A stretch of DNA of 64,000 nucleotides from Saccharomyces mikatae IFO 1815 (Eukaryota; Ascomycota; Saccharomycetes; Saccharomycetales; Saccharomycetaceae), in contig NC_079271.1 of NCBI RefSeq assembly GCF_947241705.1, forward strand, positions 62,001-126,000, read 5' to 3'. Every line of letters begins with the position of its first letter. The first letter of the stretch is position 1. The notes beneath the pieces are model-generated. The model had not been told where the DNA came from and made no database searches. It was given only the letters and a program-made list of their open reading frames with translations. Positions 32,041-43,428 of this stretch are shown in pieces. The translations under genes were made by a program, and so were the position numbers.

Positions 32041-33049
32041 TTGAGCTTGATATGTGGAGGAAGAAATATTACCTCCGTGCCTGGTCCAACTGAGGTGAAT
32101 ACCTTTGTCTACCGGCAAATGGGCAGAAGCACATTCAGGCAAAACTCGAAAGTATGAGCTCCAAAAAAATCATGTTGTGCTTGTAAAAGATTTACTGGCA
32201 GTTCTTCAGATCTATAGCAGTCTTAAAAGCTAACGCAGTAGAGAAGGCTGGAGTGGGATACCGTAGGTTGCAGAAAGAGCAATAGATCTTCTCCAGCCTG
32301 ATTGAGCCTTAGTAACAGCAGAAGCGAAAAAATTGTTGAATAGCAAATTCTCCAAATCTGGATCGTCCCTATAGCCTTCGTAATTTCTGCCAAAAATACA
32401 GACCTGATGATAAAGCCGCCTCTCAACATTAGAGCAATAGCGGGATTGTTTAACTTCCAGCCGTATGATCTAGTAGCTTTGCGGATTAGCATAAAACCCT
32501 GAGCATATGAAATAATTTTTAAGCATATAGCGTTTGTTCCAAATCGTACACAAATTCATTTCTGTCATTAATTGCATTCTTTGGCACCGTTGGTCCCGCC
32601 AATAGTTTGGAAACTCTTCTATGTTCGTCCTTTATCGCTGATAAACAGCTTCATTAAAGTCACTGGCATACCTAGATCCAATGCCTTGATGGCAGTCCAC
32701 TTACCAGTACCCTTTTAACCCACAACATCCATTATTTTTTCCACCAATGAGTTATCGTCGACATCATTAAATTCTAGAACGTCTCTCCTAATTTAAATCA
32801 AAAAGAAATCTAAGACGCCAGTGTTCCATTTTCCAAACACTTCACTGTTCTCCTTGTCGGCAAACTGGAAAATTCTTTTCATGATATCGTAGGCCTCGCA
32901 AATCAACTGCATATCACCATACTCGATACCATTATGTACCATCTTTACATAATGACCAGATCCTGCGAATCCTACCCATTCGCAACATGGTTCCCGATCT
33001 GATTTCGCAGCAATAGATTGAAAGATGTCTTGATATATGGCTAGACTTC
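32041..33049 (-). pseudogene. GND2: GND2 pseudogene (6-phosphogluconate dehydrogenase, minor isozyme)
   Basis: Read on the minus strand, this stretch matches residues about 155 to the C-terminus of Gnd2. Clear blocks are [79 protein letters not shown] and HGGNISSSTYQA. In-frame nonsense codons stand at 33041-33043 (Trp to TAG), 32793-32795 (Glu to TAA) and 32715-32717 (Gln to TAA). Frameshifting deletions occur after TLMKL near 32650, after LEQTLYA near 32522, after EITKA near 32375, near 32247 and near 32223. The native stop after STYQA reads CAA. The start, the NADP-binding Rossmann part and the promoter are not recognisable, so about the first third is missing. Position between MTM1 and COQ6 beside tRNA-Thr is that of GND2 in S. 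cerevisiae. The gene cannot make an active enzyme. Confidence 0.96.
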
Positions 33050-33331
33050 TTCGTTCATGAGTGCTTCTACACGCTTGGGTGGGCGTGTAACTTCATGAAA
33101 CGTTTGTTTATATACGTATTACCATGATTTCAGCAATGATCTTTGAAGAGAAAGTAAATAGGGCTCAAGATAACCTTCGTGAGTGAAACCTCATTGATGA
33201 AGAACTATTTTTCGGAGGCATTATTAATCAAGTACTGAAAACATTCAATTTGTGACGTCCTTTCTATTTTCTTAATCGAAAAACGGTGCCAAAAAAAAGG
33301 AATTCCTCAGTCGTTTTTATTTGTCAAAAAA
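33050..33331. other. Former GND2 5' region, no recognisable feature
   Basis: Here the N-terminal third and promoter of GND2 would be expected. I find no convincing similarity to Gnd2 residues 1-150 in either strand and no LTR, so the segment seems deleted or scrambled beyond recognition. An A-rich run just before 33331 acts as the poly-U terminator of the tRNA gene on the minus strand. Confidence 0.5.
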
Positions 33332-33403
33332 TGCCACCTGTCAGAATTGAACTAACGACCTTTGCATTACAAGTGCAACGCTCTACCACTAAGCTAAGGA
33401 GGC
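33332..33403 (-). tRNA. tT(UGU): tRNA-Thr (anticodon UGU)
   Basis: On the minus strand the gene begins GCCTCCTTAGCTTAGTGG and is 72 nt long without intron. The anticodon loop CTTGTAA holds TGT. The A box (TAGCTTAGTGG) and B box (GTTCAATTC) are present. The acceptor ends pair as GCCTCCT with AGGTGGC apart from one U:U opposition, and the discriminator base is A. A run of T on the minus strand follows the 3' end and serves as a Pol III terminator. The S. cerevisiae tT(UGU)G2 lies at the same place next to GND2 and COQ6. No LTR is visible on its upstream side, where Ty elements usually insert. Confidence 0.97.
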
Positions 33404-33656
33404 ATGTTTTCAAGTTAGGAAAAAACAAATTTAAATAAGTCCGATCAAAGTGTTAAAGCTATTGTTTTCTTTTCTTTTTTGATTATTTTTATTTTTTCCT
33501 TTACAGAAGAAACACGCAGACCTTAAACGGTTCTTGAAAAAATATCCCTTCTAGAGTTTATGGGCACTAAAGGGAGCATAAATACCTGTTACAATATTTC
33601 TTTTAATTTACTGGCTCATATTGGTGTTATAGTGAACCTGTATTTGATACAAAGGC
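33404..33656. other. tRNA-Thr to COQ6 intergenic gap
   Basis: This 253 bp gap lies upstream of both tRNA-Thr and COQ6. It is AT-rich with a long T-run near 33470-33500. No mobile-element remnant is recognisable. Confidence 0.35.
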
Positions 33657-35096
33657 ATGCTTTTCTCGAAAATTATGCTTACTCGGCGGATTTTGATGAG
33701 AGGTTTGGCAACAGCTAAATCATCAACTCCGACGTTGACAGATGTATTAATAGTTGGTGGGGGACCTGCTGGATTAACTTTAGCTGCATCGATCAAGAAT
33801 TCTCCTCAACTAAAGGGCTTGAAGACGACATTAGTGGATATGGTGGACTTAAAGGATAAACTATCTAATTTTTATAATTCACCCCCAGATTATTTTACAA
33901 ATAGAGTTGTCAGTGTTACACCTAGATCTATACATTTCTTAGAAAATAACGCTGGTGCCACATTAATGCACGACAGAATCCAAAGCTATGATGGGCTCTA
34001 TGTCACGGATGGTTGTTCTAAGGCTACTTTGGACCTGGCAAGGGATTCTATGCTTTGTATGATTGAAATTATAAATATACAGGCTTCTTTATACAATAGG
34101 ATTTCCCAATATGACCCAAAGAAAGACTCGATTGATATTATCGATAATACCAAAGTGGTTAACATCAGACACAGTGACCCTAATGACCCATTATCCTGGC
34201 CTTTGATCACTCTTTCAAATGGTGAAGTGTACAAGACGAGATTATTAGTGGGTGCAGATGGATTCAATTCTCCTACTAGGAGATTTTCTCAGATCCAATC
34301 AAGAGGTTGGATGTATAATGCCTATGGTGTTGTGGCTAGTATGAAGTTAGAATATCCACCATTTAAATTAAGAGGATGGCAAAGGTTTTTACCAACTGGA
34401 CCCATTGCACATTTGCCTATGCCTGAGGATAATGCAACTCTTGTTTGGAGTTCGTCTGAACGATTATCGAGACTTCTTTTATCATTACCTCCAGAATCAT
34501 TTACTGCACTTATCAACGCAGCCTTTGTCCTGGAGGACGCCGATATGAACTACTATTATCGTACATTGGAAGATGGTTCTATGGACACAAATAAATTGAT
34601 TGAAGACATCAAATTCCGGACTGAGGAAATATACGCTACTTTGAAGGATGATTCTGAAGTTGATGAAAAGTACCCACCAAAAGTGGTCAGTATAATAGAC
34701 AAGACAAGAGCACGTTTTCCCTTAAAATTAACTCATGCAGATCGTTATTGTACAGATAGAATTGCTCTTGTTGGTGATGCAGCACATACCACACACCCTC
34801 TCGCTGGACAAGGGTTGAACATGGGACAGACAGACGTTCACGGGTTAGTATATGCATTAGAAAAGGCGGTGGAAAGGGGTCTAGACATTGGATCTTCGTT
34901 GAGTTTAGAACCTTTTTGGGCAGAGAGATATCCATCCAACAACGTTTTATTAGGAATGGCGGATAAACTATTTAAGTTATATCACACGAGTTTTCCACCT
35001 GTGGTGGCCTTAAGAACACTTGGCCTGAATTTGACTAACAAGATTAGCCCAATCAAAAATGTCATTATTGACACACTGGGTGGAAATGAAAAGTAA
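33657..35096 (+). CDS. COQ6: Coq6, mitochondrial flavin monooxygenase of ubiquinone synthesis
   Basis: The protein has 479 residues, the S. cerevisiae length. The N-terminus (MLFSKIMLTRRILMRGLATAK) is a basic amphipathic presequence for mitochondrial import. The FAD-binding Rossmann motif VLIVGGGPAGLTLA starts near residue 31, and the second FAD motif ALVGDAAHTTHPLAGQGLN is near 371. It hydroxylates the benzoquinone ring at C5 (and deaminates when 4-aminobenzoate is the precursor) as part of the CoQ synthome. Electrons come from Arh1 and Yah1. It converges with ENO1 with 274 bp between stops. Confidence 0.98.
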   Translation: MLFSKIMLTRRILMRGLATAKSSTPTLTDVLIVGGGPAGLTLAASIKNSPQLKGLKTTLVDMVDLKDKLSNFYNSPPDYFTNRVVSVTPRSIHFLENNAGATLMHDRIQSYDGLYVTDGCSKATLDLARDSMLCMIEIINIQASLYNRISQYDPKKDSIDIIDNTKVVNIRHSDPNDPLSWPLITLSNGEVYKTRLLVGADGFNSPTRRFSQIQSRGWMYNAYGVVASMKLEYPPFKLRGWQRFLPTGPIAHLPMPEDNATLVWSSSERLSRLLLSLPPESFTALINAAFVLEDADMNYYYRTLEDGSMDTNKLIEDIKFRTEEIYATLKDDSEVDEKYPPKVVSIIDKTRARFPLKLTHADRYCTDRIALVGDAAHTTHPLAGQGLNMGQTDVHGLVYALEKAVERGLDIGSSLSLEPFWAERYPSNNVLLGMADKLFKLYHTSFPPVVALRTLGLNLTNKISPIKNVIIDTLGGNEK

Positions 35097-35370
35097 GGAG
35101 CATGTAAATAATAGTAAGTTAGTTCTTCTTTATCTGCTATTTATGCAAGTTATACATGGTGACGAAGAGAAGAAAAAACATATATGCAAGACAACAAGGA
35201 GGATAAAAAGAAATGGGTGTTTTTAACATAAATGAAAAATGCTTGTTTGCAACCCTATTTAGATTCATAAAACATTCGTGACTATAAGAATGGATAAACT
35301 AAACTATTCTAAGAAAATGAAATAAATGACAAAAAACAATTCGTTTTTTTTGAAAGCTTGATCAAAAGCT
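35097..35370. other. COQ6/ENO1 convergent 3' region
   Basis: This 274 bp gap between two stops is AT-rich, with a T-run just beyond the ENO1 stop. Nothing else is seen. Confidence 0.3.
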
Positions 35371-36684
35371 CTATAATTTGTCACCGTGGTGGAAGTTTTC
35401 ACCAGCGAAAACAGCGTTGTCACCTAATTCTTCTTCGATTCTCAACAATTGGTTCAATTTAGCCAATCTTTCGGATCTAGCTGGAGCACCAGTCTTGATT
35501 TGACCAGTTCTCAAACCAACAACTAAGTCAGCGATGAAAGTGTCTTCAGTTTCACCAGATCTGTGGGAAACCATAACACCCCAACCAGCAGCGAAAGAGT
35601 CTTGAGCAGCCTTGATGGATTCAGACAAGGTACCAATTTGGTTAACCTTCAACAACAAAGCATCGGCAGCCTTCTTTTCGATAGCGGTAGCAATTCTCTT
35701 TGGGTTGGTGACAGTCAAGTCATCAGCAACGATTTGGATACCAGCGGTCTTGAAGAAGTGAGACCAAGCTTCCCAGTCATCTTCAGCAAATGGATCTTCG
35801 ATGGAGACAATTGGGTATCTCTTCATCAAGGAGTGGTACAAGTCAGCCAATTGGGGACCGGTTAACCACTTGGATTTGTCAGAGTTTGGATTCTTGAAGT
35901 CCAAGTCGTACTTACCGTCTTTGAAGAATTCAGAGGAAGCACAGTCCAAACCGATCTTGACCTTACCGTCATGACCAGCAGCCTTGATAGCGTCAACAAT
36001 CAAGTCCAAAGCTTCTTCAGCAGTTTGAATGTTTGGAGCAACACCACCTTCGTCACCGACGTTACCGGCAGAGGCACCGTATCTCTTCTTGGTCAAAGAC
36101 TTCAAGTTGTGGTAAACTTCGGAACCAATTCTCAAAGCTTCAGCGAAGGTCTTAGCACCAGTTGGAGCAATCATGAATTCTTGTAAGGCCAAAGCACCAC
36201 CAGCGTGGGAACCACCGTTCAAAACGTTCAAGAATGGAACTGGCAAAACGTATGGAGAAGTCTTAGACTTGGATAAGTCAGCCAAGTGCTTATACAATGG
36301 AACGTTCTTTTCAGCAGCGGCAGCTCTAGAAGCAGCCAAGGAAACACCCAAGATGGCGTTAGCACCCAACTTGGACTTGTTGGCGGTACCGTCCAAAGAA
36401 ATCAAGAAGTCATCGACGGCCTTTTGGTCCTTAACATCAATGTTAGCCTTGACGAAAGCTGGAGCAATGACATCGTTGACGTTCTTGACAGCGTGCAAAA
36501 CACCCTTACCCAACCACTTGGATTTGTCACCATCTCTCATTTCCAAAGCTTCATGGACACCAGTAGAGGCACCAGATGGAACAATGGATCTGAAAACACC
36601 TTTTTCGGTGGTTAATTCGACTTCGACGGTTGGGTTACCACGGGAGTCGTAGACGGATCTAGCGTAAACTTTAGAGACAGCCAT
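35371..36684 (-). CDS. ENO1: Eno1, enolase
   Basis: The protein has 437 codons. Enolase interconverts 2-phosphoglycerate and phosphoenolpyruvate in glycolysis and gluconeogenesis. The family signature [14 protein letters not shown] (about 340-353) carries the catalytic Lys, and [15 protein letters not shown] follows. The Mg-binding acidic residues lie in [19 protein letters not shown] and VADDLTVTN. Codon use is extreme (AAG, GGT, TTG, TCC/TCT, GTC/GTT), as in the most abundant yeast proteins and unlike its neighbours. A TATA element lies about 140 bp upstream, and a Rap1/Gcr1 pair about 470-495 bp upstream. ENO2 on another chromosome would be the alternative, but synteny fixes ENO1. Confidence 0.99.
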   Translation of the reverse strand: MAVSKVYARSVYDSRGNPTVEVELTTEKGVFRSIVPSGASTGVHEALEMRDGDKSKWLGKGVLHAVKNVNDVIAPAFVKANIDVKDQKAVDDFLISLDGTANKSKLGANAILGVSLAASRAAAAEKNVPLYKHLADLSKSKTSPYVLPVPFLNVLNGGSHAGGALALQEFMIAPTGAKTFAEALRIGSEVYHNLKSLTKKRYGASAGNVGDEGGVAPNIQTAEEALDLIVDAIKAAGHDGKVKIGLDCASSEFFKDGKYDLDFKNPNSDKSKWLTGPQLADLYHSLMKRYPIVSIEDPFAEDDWEAWSHFFKTAGIQIVADDLTVTNPKRIATAIEKKAADALLLKVNQIGTLSESIKAAQDSFAAGWGVMVSHRSGETEDTFIADLVVGLRTGQIKTGAPARSERLAKLNQLLRIEEELGDNAVFAGENFHHGDKL

Positions 36685-36821
36685 TTTGATTTAGTGTTTG
36701 TGTGTTGATAAGCAGTTGCTTGGTGTTCTTCTAAATAATATTTCTAAGGGGAAATACGTGAAAGATAGCAAGAGAGAGAAGAAAGAAAATCTAATTGTAT
36801 AATATTGGGATTTGCAAAACC

Positions 36822-36829
36822 TATTTATA
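36822..36829 (-). promoter_or_regulatory. ENO1 TATA box
   Basis: TATAAATA on the minus strand lies 138-145 bp upstream of the ENO1 ATG, a usual yeast TATA distance for a strong promoter. Confidence 0.7.
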
Positions 36830-37008
36830 TGTTGAATATACGGAGATCGTGTTCTAGAAAAGGCCACAGTTTCCGGGGAAGAGGCCTACCTTGTGGTGGC
36901 TAAGAATCACGAAGAGCTCTTGACTTGCAGGGTAGGCTAGCTCAAATTAGGCGAGGTCACAAGATTTCCATACAGTCTTGACCTTGAGACGTTGCTACTT
37001 GAGATTTG

Positions 37009-37046
37009 CATGCTGCAAGTCTCATGCTGCAAGTCTCATGCCGCAA
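37009..37046. repeat. 14-bp tandem repeat in the ENO1 upstream region
   Basis: CATGCTGCAAGTCT occurs at 37009-37022 and 37023-37036, followed by CATGCCGCAA at 37037-37046. It lies 325-362 bp upstream of the ENO1 ATG, between TATA and the Rap1 site. Confidence 0.9.
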
Positions 37047-37094
37047 AATAAAAGAAGACCGCTCAGGTAATCGCTCAATTAGTGGACGTTATCA

Positions 37095-37105
37095 GGGGGG
37101 GGGGG
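37095..37105. repeat. Poly(G) run of 11
   Basis: Eleven consecutive G on the plus strand lie in the ENO1 upstream region. It is rare in yeast DNA and prone to length error in sequencing. Confidence 0.9.
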
Positions 37106-37152
37106 AAAGGAAGTGATTTTTGTTAACAAAGGGAAGATCACCCCTATCGAGA

Positions 37153-37178
37153 GGTGTGTGGGTGTACTCTAGTGGAAG
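37153..37178 (-). promoter_or_regulatory. Rap1 and Gcr1 sites, candidate ENO1 UAS
   Basis: On the minus strand, 37153-37165 reads ACACCCACACACC, matching the Rap1 consensus RMACCCANNCAYY. CTTCC (Gcr1 core) is at 37174-37178, 9 bp away. Paired Rap1/Gcr1 sites drive glycolytic promoters. The distance to the ENO1 ATG is about 470-495 bp. Confidence 0.75.
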
Positions 37179-38218
37179 CTCGAAAATCAGTTGACCCGGC
37201 CAGAAGCGGTATTTTTTTCTTTTTCTCATTTATTTCAGTGGCTTTGGCGTCACTAATAATGAATGTCTGGCAGTTCCGCGGTAATGCGACAATTTGTGAC
37301 ATACACATTACAACCCCACCACCACGACCATCGCACGTGCTGCCGTCTATGGATGTGCTTCTCTTATTGTCCCGCTTCACAGCCCATGCATGTAGCAACG
37401 AGCGAATTCAGGTTACCACTGAACTAATACGTTGTTGCTACGTTTGACACGCTTTAACACTCACAGCATCTGACTAGTGGTAATGTAGACGGCTTCGATG
37501 CAGAAAGTCGCTCAAATTCATTCAAATTTTTCGGTGGACTCCGCGGCGTATATCAGTTTTTGCAATACGGTAGCATAATCTCCTATGGTTCTTCAAAGTC
37601 GTTGTTCTTCAGAAAATAATTGTCAATTCTAGAATCAAAGCAAAACGCGGAACAGTTTATTTTCTTATTTTTGTTATAGGGCTATGCGTCGCATGTCGTT
37701 TTGTTTCTGAAATACAAACAATATGGATAGGAGAGTCCTTTTTTTTAGCATGATGACATTATAGCTCTATTTACGTCTATGTTATGTATTAAGGTGTATA
37801 CTCTATTTTTGTCAATTATGTATGCTTTCATAATGCATCTAGGTTAAGAAACTACTTGTTTGCCGAGAAGACTCAAAGGCATCGTCTTTGTACAACACAA
37901 CCTCCGGATCAGTATGAATAATAATCGAGGCTTTATTGAAGTCAGTCTTATTTCGTTTCAAAATAAAAGTTTTCTTACTCTCACTATTTTCTTATTTTTC
38001 CTGCTCGAAGAAATATCCAACATCAAAAAATGTAGCAAAACATGAATAATTCGCAATACAATGTAGTTCAAAGAAAGAAAAAGAAACAAACCTTTGAGAG
38101 CACTCCAACAAAGACGGGAAGAAATATTGAAGAAGAGTCGAAATGAATAGGTTCAATTTTTGTTCCGTGAATGTCTAAATTTGTGGAGACATTAAAATAA
38201 CTAGTGTCAAACCACATG

Positions 38219-38231
38219 ATCACTATATACG
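38219..38231 (+). promoter_or_regulatory. Candidate Abf1 site before PUP2
   Basis: ATCACTATATACG fits the Abf1 consensus RTCRYYNNNNACG and lies about 155 bp upstream of the PUP2 ATG. A chance match cannot be excluded. Confidence 0.45.
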
Positions 38232-38279
38232 AAACCATATATGAAATTTGAGTATAGAGGGTCATTGTAAACTGCAACC

Positions 38280-38288
38280 GGTGGCAAA
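38280..38288 (+). promoter_or_regulatory. PACE element (Rpn4 site) of PUP2
   Basis: A perfect GGTGGCAAA, the proteasome-associated control element bound by Rpn4, lies 96-104 bp upstream of the PUP2 ATG. This is the expected element for a proteasome subunit gene. Confidence 0.9.
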
Positions 38289-38383
38289 AGAAGAGCCTGC
38301 CAAATCGAATCAGAGAGCAATAATCAAACAGAATACAAGTCCATAGGAACCTAAATTCCAATTATACAAAATAACTAGAAGGG

Positions 38384-39166
38384 ATGTTTTTAACTAGAAG
38401 TGAATATGATCGTGGTGTAAGCACATTTTCTCCAGAAGGTAGATTATTTCAAGTTGAATACTCATTGGAAGCCATTAAATTAGGATCTACAGCAATTGGT
38501 ATTGCCACGAAAGAAGGTGTTGTACTAGGTGTAGAAAAACGTGCCACTTCTCCATTATTAGAATCAGATTCCATTGAGAAAATTGTGGAGATTGATCGTC
38601 ACATTGGTTGTGCAATGAGTGGGCTTACAGCAGATGCTCGTTCCATGATTGAACATGCGCGTACTGCCGCAGTAACACATAATCTATACTACGATGAAGA
38701 CATCAATGTTGAATCTTTAACGCAATCGGTCTGTGATCTCGCTTTAAGGTTCGGTGAAGGTGCGTCCGGTGAAGAAAGGCTAATGTCTAGACCATTTGGG
38801 GTTGCCTTATTGATTGCTGGTCATGATGCAGATGATGGATATCAACTTTTCCACGCAGAGCCATCCGGAACTTTTTACCGTTACAATGCTAAAGCCATTG
38901 GTTCCGGTTCTGAAGGTGCCCAGGCAGAATTATTGAACGAGTGGCATTCTTCCTTAACTTTAAAAGAAGCTGAGCTTCTTATTTTAAAAATCTTAAAGCA
39001 AGTGATGGAAGAAAAACTTGATGAAAACAATGCGCAATTGAGCTGCATAACAAAGCAAGACGGGTTCAAAATATATGACGACAAAAAGACTGCTGAATTA
39101 ATAAAGGAGTTGAAAGAGAAAGAGGCTGCAGAAAGTCCAGAAGAAGCGGATGTTGAAATGTCATAA
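38384..39166 (+). CDS. PUP2: Pup2, 20S proteasome alpha-5 subunit
   Basis: The protein has 260 residues, the S. cerevisiae length. The alpha-type signature at the N-terminus is clear: [23 protein letters not shown] is the conserved helix H0 region, followed by [17 protein letters not shown]. The acidic C-terminus ends EADVEMS. It forms the alpha-5 position of the outer ring of the 20S core and is not itself catalytic. A perfect PACE element upstream implies Rpn4 control with the other proteasome genes. It converges with GCN5. Confidence 0.98.
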   Translation: MFLTRSEYDRGVSTFSPEGRLFQVEYSLEAIKLGSTAIGIATKEGVVLGVEKRATSPLLESDSIEKIVEIDRHIGCAMSGLTADARSMIEHARTAAVTHNLYYDEDINVESLTQSVCDLALRFGEGASGEERLMSRPFGVALLIAGHDADDGYQLFHAEPSGTFYRYNAKAIGSGSEGAQAELLNEWHSSLTLKEAELLILKILKQVMEEKLDENNAQLSCITKQDGFKIYDDKKTAELIKELKEKEAAESPEEADVEMS

Positions 39167-39339
39167 ATATAGTTACATAAAGGTATATATACAAACGTCA
39201 CACGAACAGAGAAGAGAAAATATCTAATTAATGCAAGAAATGTAGCGGGATACTAACAACAGATTGCATAGGCCCTCCTTATTGTGCACCGATGTTCTTT
39301 TATGAACAATTAGTAGCGGAAAAAAAATTCCTTCAGCTC

Positions 39340-40659
<1,320 letters not shown>

Positions 40660-41285
40660 CTAATGTAGAATGTGAGAATAAGTTAACTGAAGACTTCTTG
40701 GGCGGTGCGCGATTTGCTCTATATCAATTTTTATACTTTCTTCATGCTTAATTAACTGCTACCGTACTATGTTTATCTGAGTTTGAAAATTCCATATCCG
40801 TATAAAATGATAAATATATGCTGAGAAAAATAATAAAATCATTAAAGAAGTATCATAGTATTCATTATATAATTTGCACAACTACCCTTAAAATTGTTTG
40901 ATATGTTGCGTAGTCAAACTACTTGAAAATATGTATTTACATATTGGCGCAGGTTAAATTCTTTTCCCTCTCACCCATCACATTTTTTATTGCCTTTTGC
41001 CCTACTCTGGAGCAAATGACAAGAGTTTAGAAAATACGCATAACTGCAGTAACTCAAGTTACACTGAGAAAACCATAAGTTATCTGCAGTCATCTGCAGT
41101 TTAAAAATCTCATTCATCCTCATTTGGCGACTGGCTACCTGGCCTTTATTGTGATATGCAAATGGGCTCTGGTTAAAAGTTTGAATAAGAACTCATTTGC
41201 TCTCAAACAAAATTCATTGAGTTCTACATAATGTAACATGGAAGGGTAAGAAGCATGGAACAATACTTATCAAGAATATTGATAA
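40660..41285. promoter_or_regulatory. GCN5 promoter / NOP19 3' region
   Basis: This 626 bp gap contains a short direct repeat, ATCTGCAGTC/ATCTGCAGTT at 41082-41101, and a further CTGCAGT at 41044-41050, about 400 bp upstream of GCN5. I recognise no bound factor and no gene. Confidence 0.4.
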
Positions 41286-41885
41286 TCATTTCCGACCCTT
41301 CTTTTTCTTATCAAAAAGTAAACCGAATGTTTTCTTTGTAGATTTTTGCGGCATTCTCCCTGTACCTCCATCATCTTCATCACTAAAATTATACGAATTT
41401 GAAACGTCGCTTCTGGTTAATCCTTGTTTTTTCCTTAATTCTTCCCTCTCACCTTTCCTCATTTTTCTTTTCAGTGCAACCATGGCTTTAGTATCGTCTT
41501 TGGCTATTCTGTACATGTTATTTCTCTGTAAGCCCTGGTCATTTCGTTTTTTTTTCTTTGCCAACGAAGTTACTTTTTTGTCACCCTCAACAAATTCACC
41601 AATAGTATGTATATCTTCTTTAGTGGAAACGTCATCTTGTGTGCGAAAGTGAAGGCCAGACCCAATCTGCAAAACGGGTAGTTCGAAGAATGCCTTTTTA
41701 CCATCTTCCAACTTCCTGTAGCCCTCTAGTTGTTTGTTACGTTCTGAGTCACTACGAACTTTGTCTTCATCAGTTTTCTCTGACTCTTTCAGCCATTCTA
41801 AAACAGTAACCGTATTATTACTAAAAGTTGATTGAAGTTTGGCTTGCAAATTGAGCCTCTCTTGTAATTCTTTGGCCCTACTCAT
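41286..41885 (-). CDS. NOP19: Nop19, nucleolar 40S ribosome biogenesis factor
   Basis: The protein has 199 residues from the ATG at 41885 ([18 protein letters not shown]). The frame opens slightly earlier but with GTG. It is highly charged, with a basic middle ([17 protein letters not shown] and [17 protein letters not shown]) and a basic tail ending FDKKKKGRK. No domain is known. In S. cerevisiae, Nop19 is part of the 90S pre-ribosome and is needed for cleavages at A0-A2 and for Utp25 recruitment. The promoter carries a PAC element, matching the ribosome-biogenesis regulon. The segment around residues 155-180 is variable. Confidence 0.93.
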   Translation of the reverse strand: MSRAKELQERLNLQAKLQSTFSNNTVTVLEWLKESEKTDEDKVRSDSERNKQLEGYRKLEDGKKAFFELPVLQIGSGLHFRTQDDVSTKEDIHTIGEFVEGDKKVTSLAKKKKRNDQGLQRNNMYRIAKDDTKAMVALKRKMRKGEREELRKKQGLTRSDVSNSYNFSDEDDGGTGRMPQKSTKKTFGLLFDKKKKGRK

Positions 41886-42020
41886 TTCAAACACTTCAAA
41901 ACAAAAGATCTAATGCAATATTTTATTCTAACCGAGGATCGGGATCTCAGAAAACAGATAAGACAGTTATTTCACGATGCTATTACATTTTTGATATTTT
42001 TTATACATTAGTTTTCCAGT

Positions 42021-42028
42021 CTCATCGC
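42021..42028 (-). promoter_or_regulatory. PAC element of NOP19
   Basis: GCGATGAG on the minus strand, the PAC core bound by Tod6/Dot6, lies 136-143 bp upstream of the NOP19 ATG. It is typical of ribosome-biogenesis genes. Confidence 0.8.
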
Positions 42029-43428
42029 TGAGATTTTCCCGCGCCACAGAACAAATGCAAGCCGTCAAGAAGAGACCGCACCTACTATGACTAGTTCCAA
42101 ATGCCTTGGAACCACGCTTAAGCGTGCAATCATTATTGGCTTACCAAAAATTAAAATGAACTGATTGTGAGTAAGGGCGACGTTAACAAGAGCCTAAAAA
42201 TTATCACAGTAGAGACGATCTTTAAGAAAACAGCACGGCCCTTCGCTTATTGGGACTCTTTACTGATTTACACAAGGATTTTTGGGAAGTATTAATTCTT
42301 GCCTCGCTTTACGTTTACTCAACAATAATGTCACACAATGAAGTAATTACAGACGCTTGCGTCGTGAAATGTTTTCACATTGTTTTTCAGTGGAAGAGAC
42401 TTTGCAGCCCTTAATTCTTTGTAAAGCCTCTTCCCTTCGTTTGTAAGCTCCCTCTAAATATGGGAACAATTTCTAGAAAGAGGCAACTTGAGATCGTTAT
42501 GAATGGAAACTATTTTATAGTATTGCTATTTTTCCTATCTTTAGATATCGTAAACAATAGACTGAAATTAATATTTTCCCTGCTTTCTATATTTTCGTAT
42601 CTGGACGTGTTGTTTTTTCCTTTAAAGTAGTCACTAATTTCTTCGGCGGTTAAACGAAGAGGTATATCATCAGTGTCACCTTTAGTAAACAAAAAAACTC
42701 TGTTCACATATTCTATTTTATTACTTCGAAAGGGGCACCGATTATAGTGTGTTTTATGTTCGCATACTTAATAATCATTAACGAACAAGAAGGGCGGCTA
42801 TTTATATGAGCCATTCCCACTCACGTAACCCACATGTCCCTCCACAATTACACATACTGGTGCTACCGTGTGCCATTGAAAATCACACACATTGCTGCAA
42901 TGTCATACACGCAATGGTATATCTCGCTTTAGTGGCTTGTTCTTTAAAGCGCAAGACTTCATCCGGTAGAATAAGAGGAACTACAGTGGCTTTGAAGGTA
43001 ATGAATTAATAAGGATGTTTGCATATGTTTAAACGTTCTAGAAATGTTGAAAAATTCCGAGAAACTAACGCAAAACCGGGTAGTTAGAACTACGTTCTAT
43101 CTAAGGACATATTTGTAGAGGTAATTATTCGCGTTCTGCTACTGTTAGCCAGTAGGAATTTAAAAAACAAAAGAAAAGAAACAAGAAAAACTAGCCTTAT
43201 CCGGAGGGAAATATAATCATATGTGAATACATGGATCTCTGTGCTTGCATAGTTGTTCCGGTCCATCCTATTTCATGATTCAGATATTTTCCATAGCAAG
43301 AGGTACTTGAATTCCCGAATCTACGCACGCCTGTTGCCCCGATAGAAGAGAAAAACACCGCAACTCTTTGTTACGGAGTAAGGAACCGAAAGTTATCTAA
43401 TCATGTACGGGGCTACATTTTACATAAT

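Larger units (their letters stand above)
36685..38383. promoter_or_regulatory. ENO1/PUP2 divergent intergenic region
   Basis: This 1.7 kb region holds the ENO1 regulatory region up to about 37180, including a tandem repeat at 37009-37046, G11 at 37095-37105 and a Rap1/Gcr1 cluster at 37153-37178. The PUP2 control region is at about 38219-38290. Between about 37200 and 38200 I see no gene. Open frames there begin with TTG and have no recognisable product. Confidence 0.6.

Noticed and set aside
33404-33656. Possible solo LTR upstream of tRNA-Thr, the usual Ty insertion zone
   Set aside because: No TGTTG...CAACA ends or recognisable LTR interior could be seen.
37154-37447. 97-codon plus-strand frame in the ENO1 upstream region
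   Set aside because: It overlaps the Rap1/Gcr1 sites, has no known similarity and has biased composition from low-complexity DNA.
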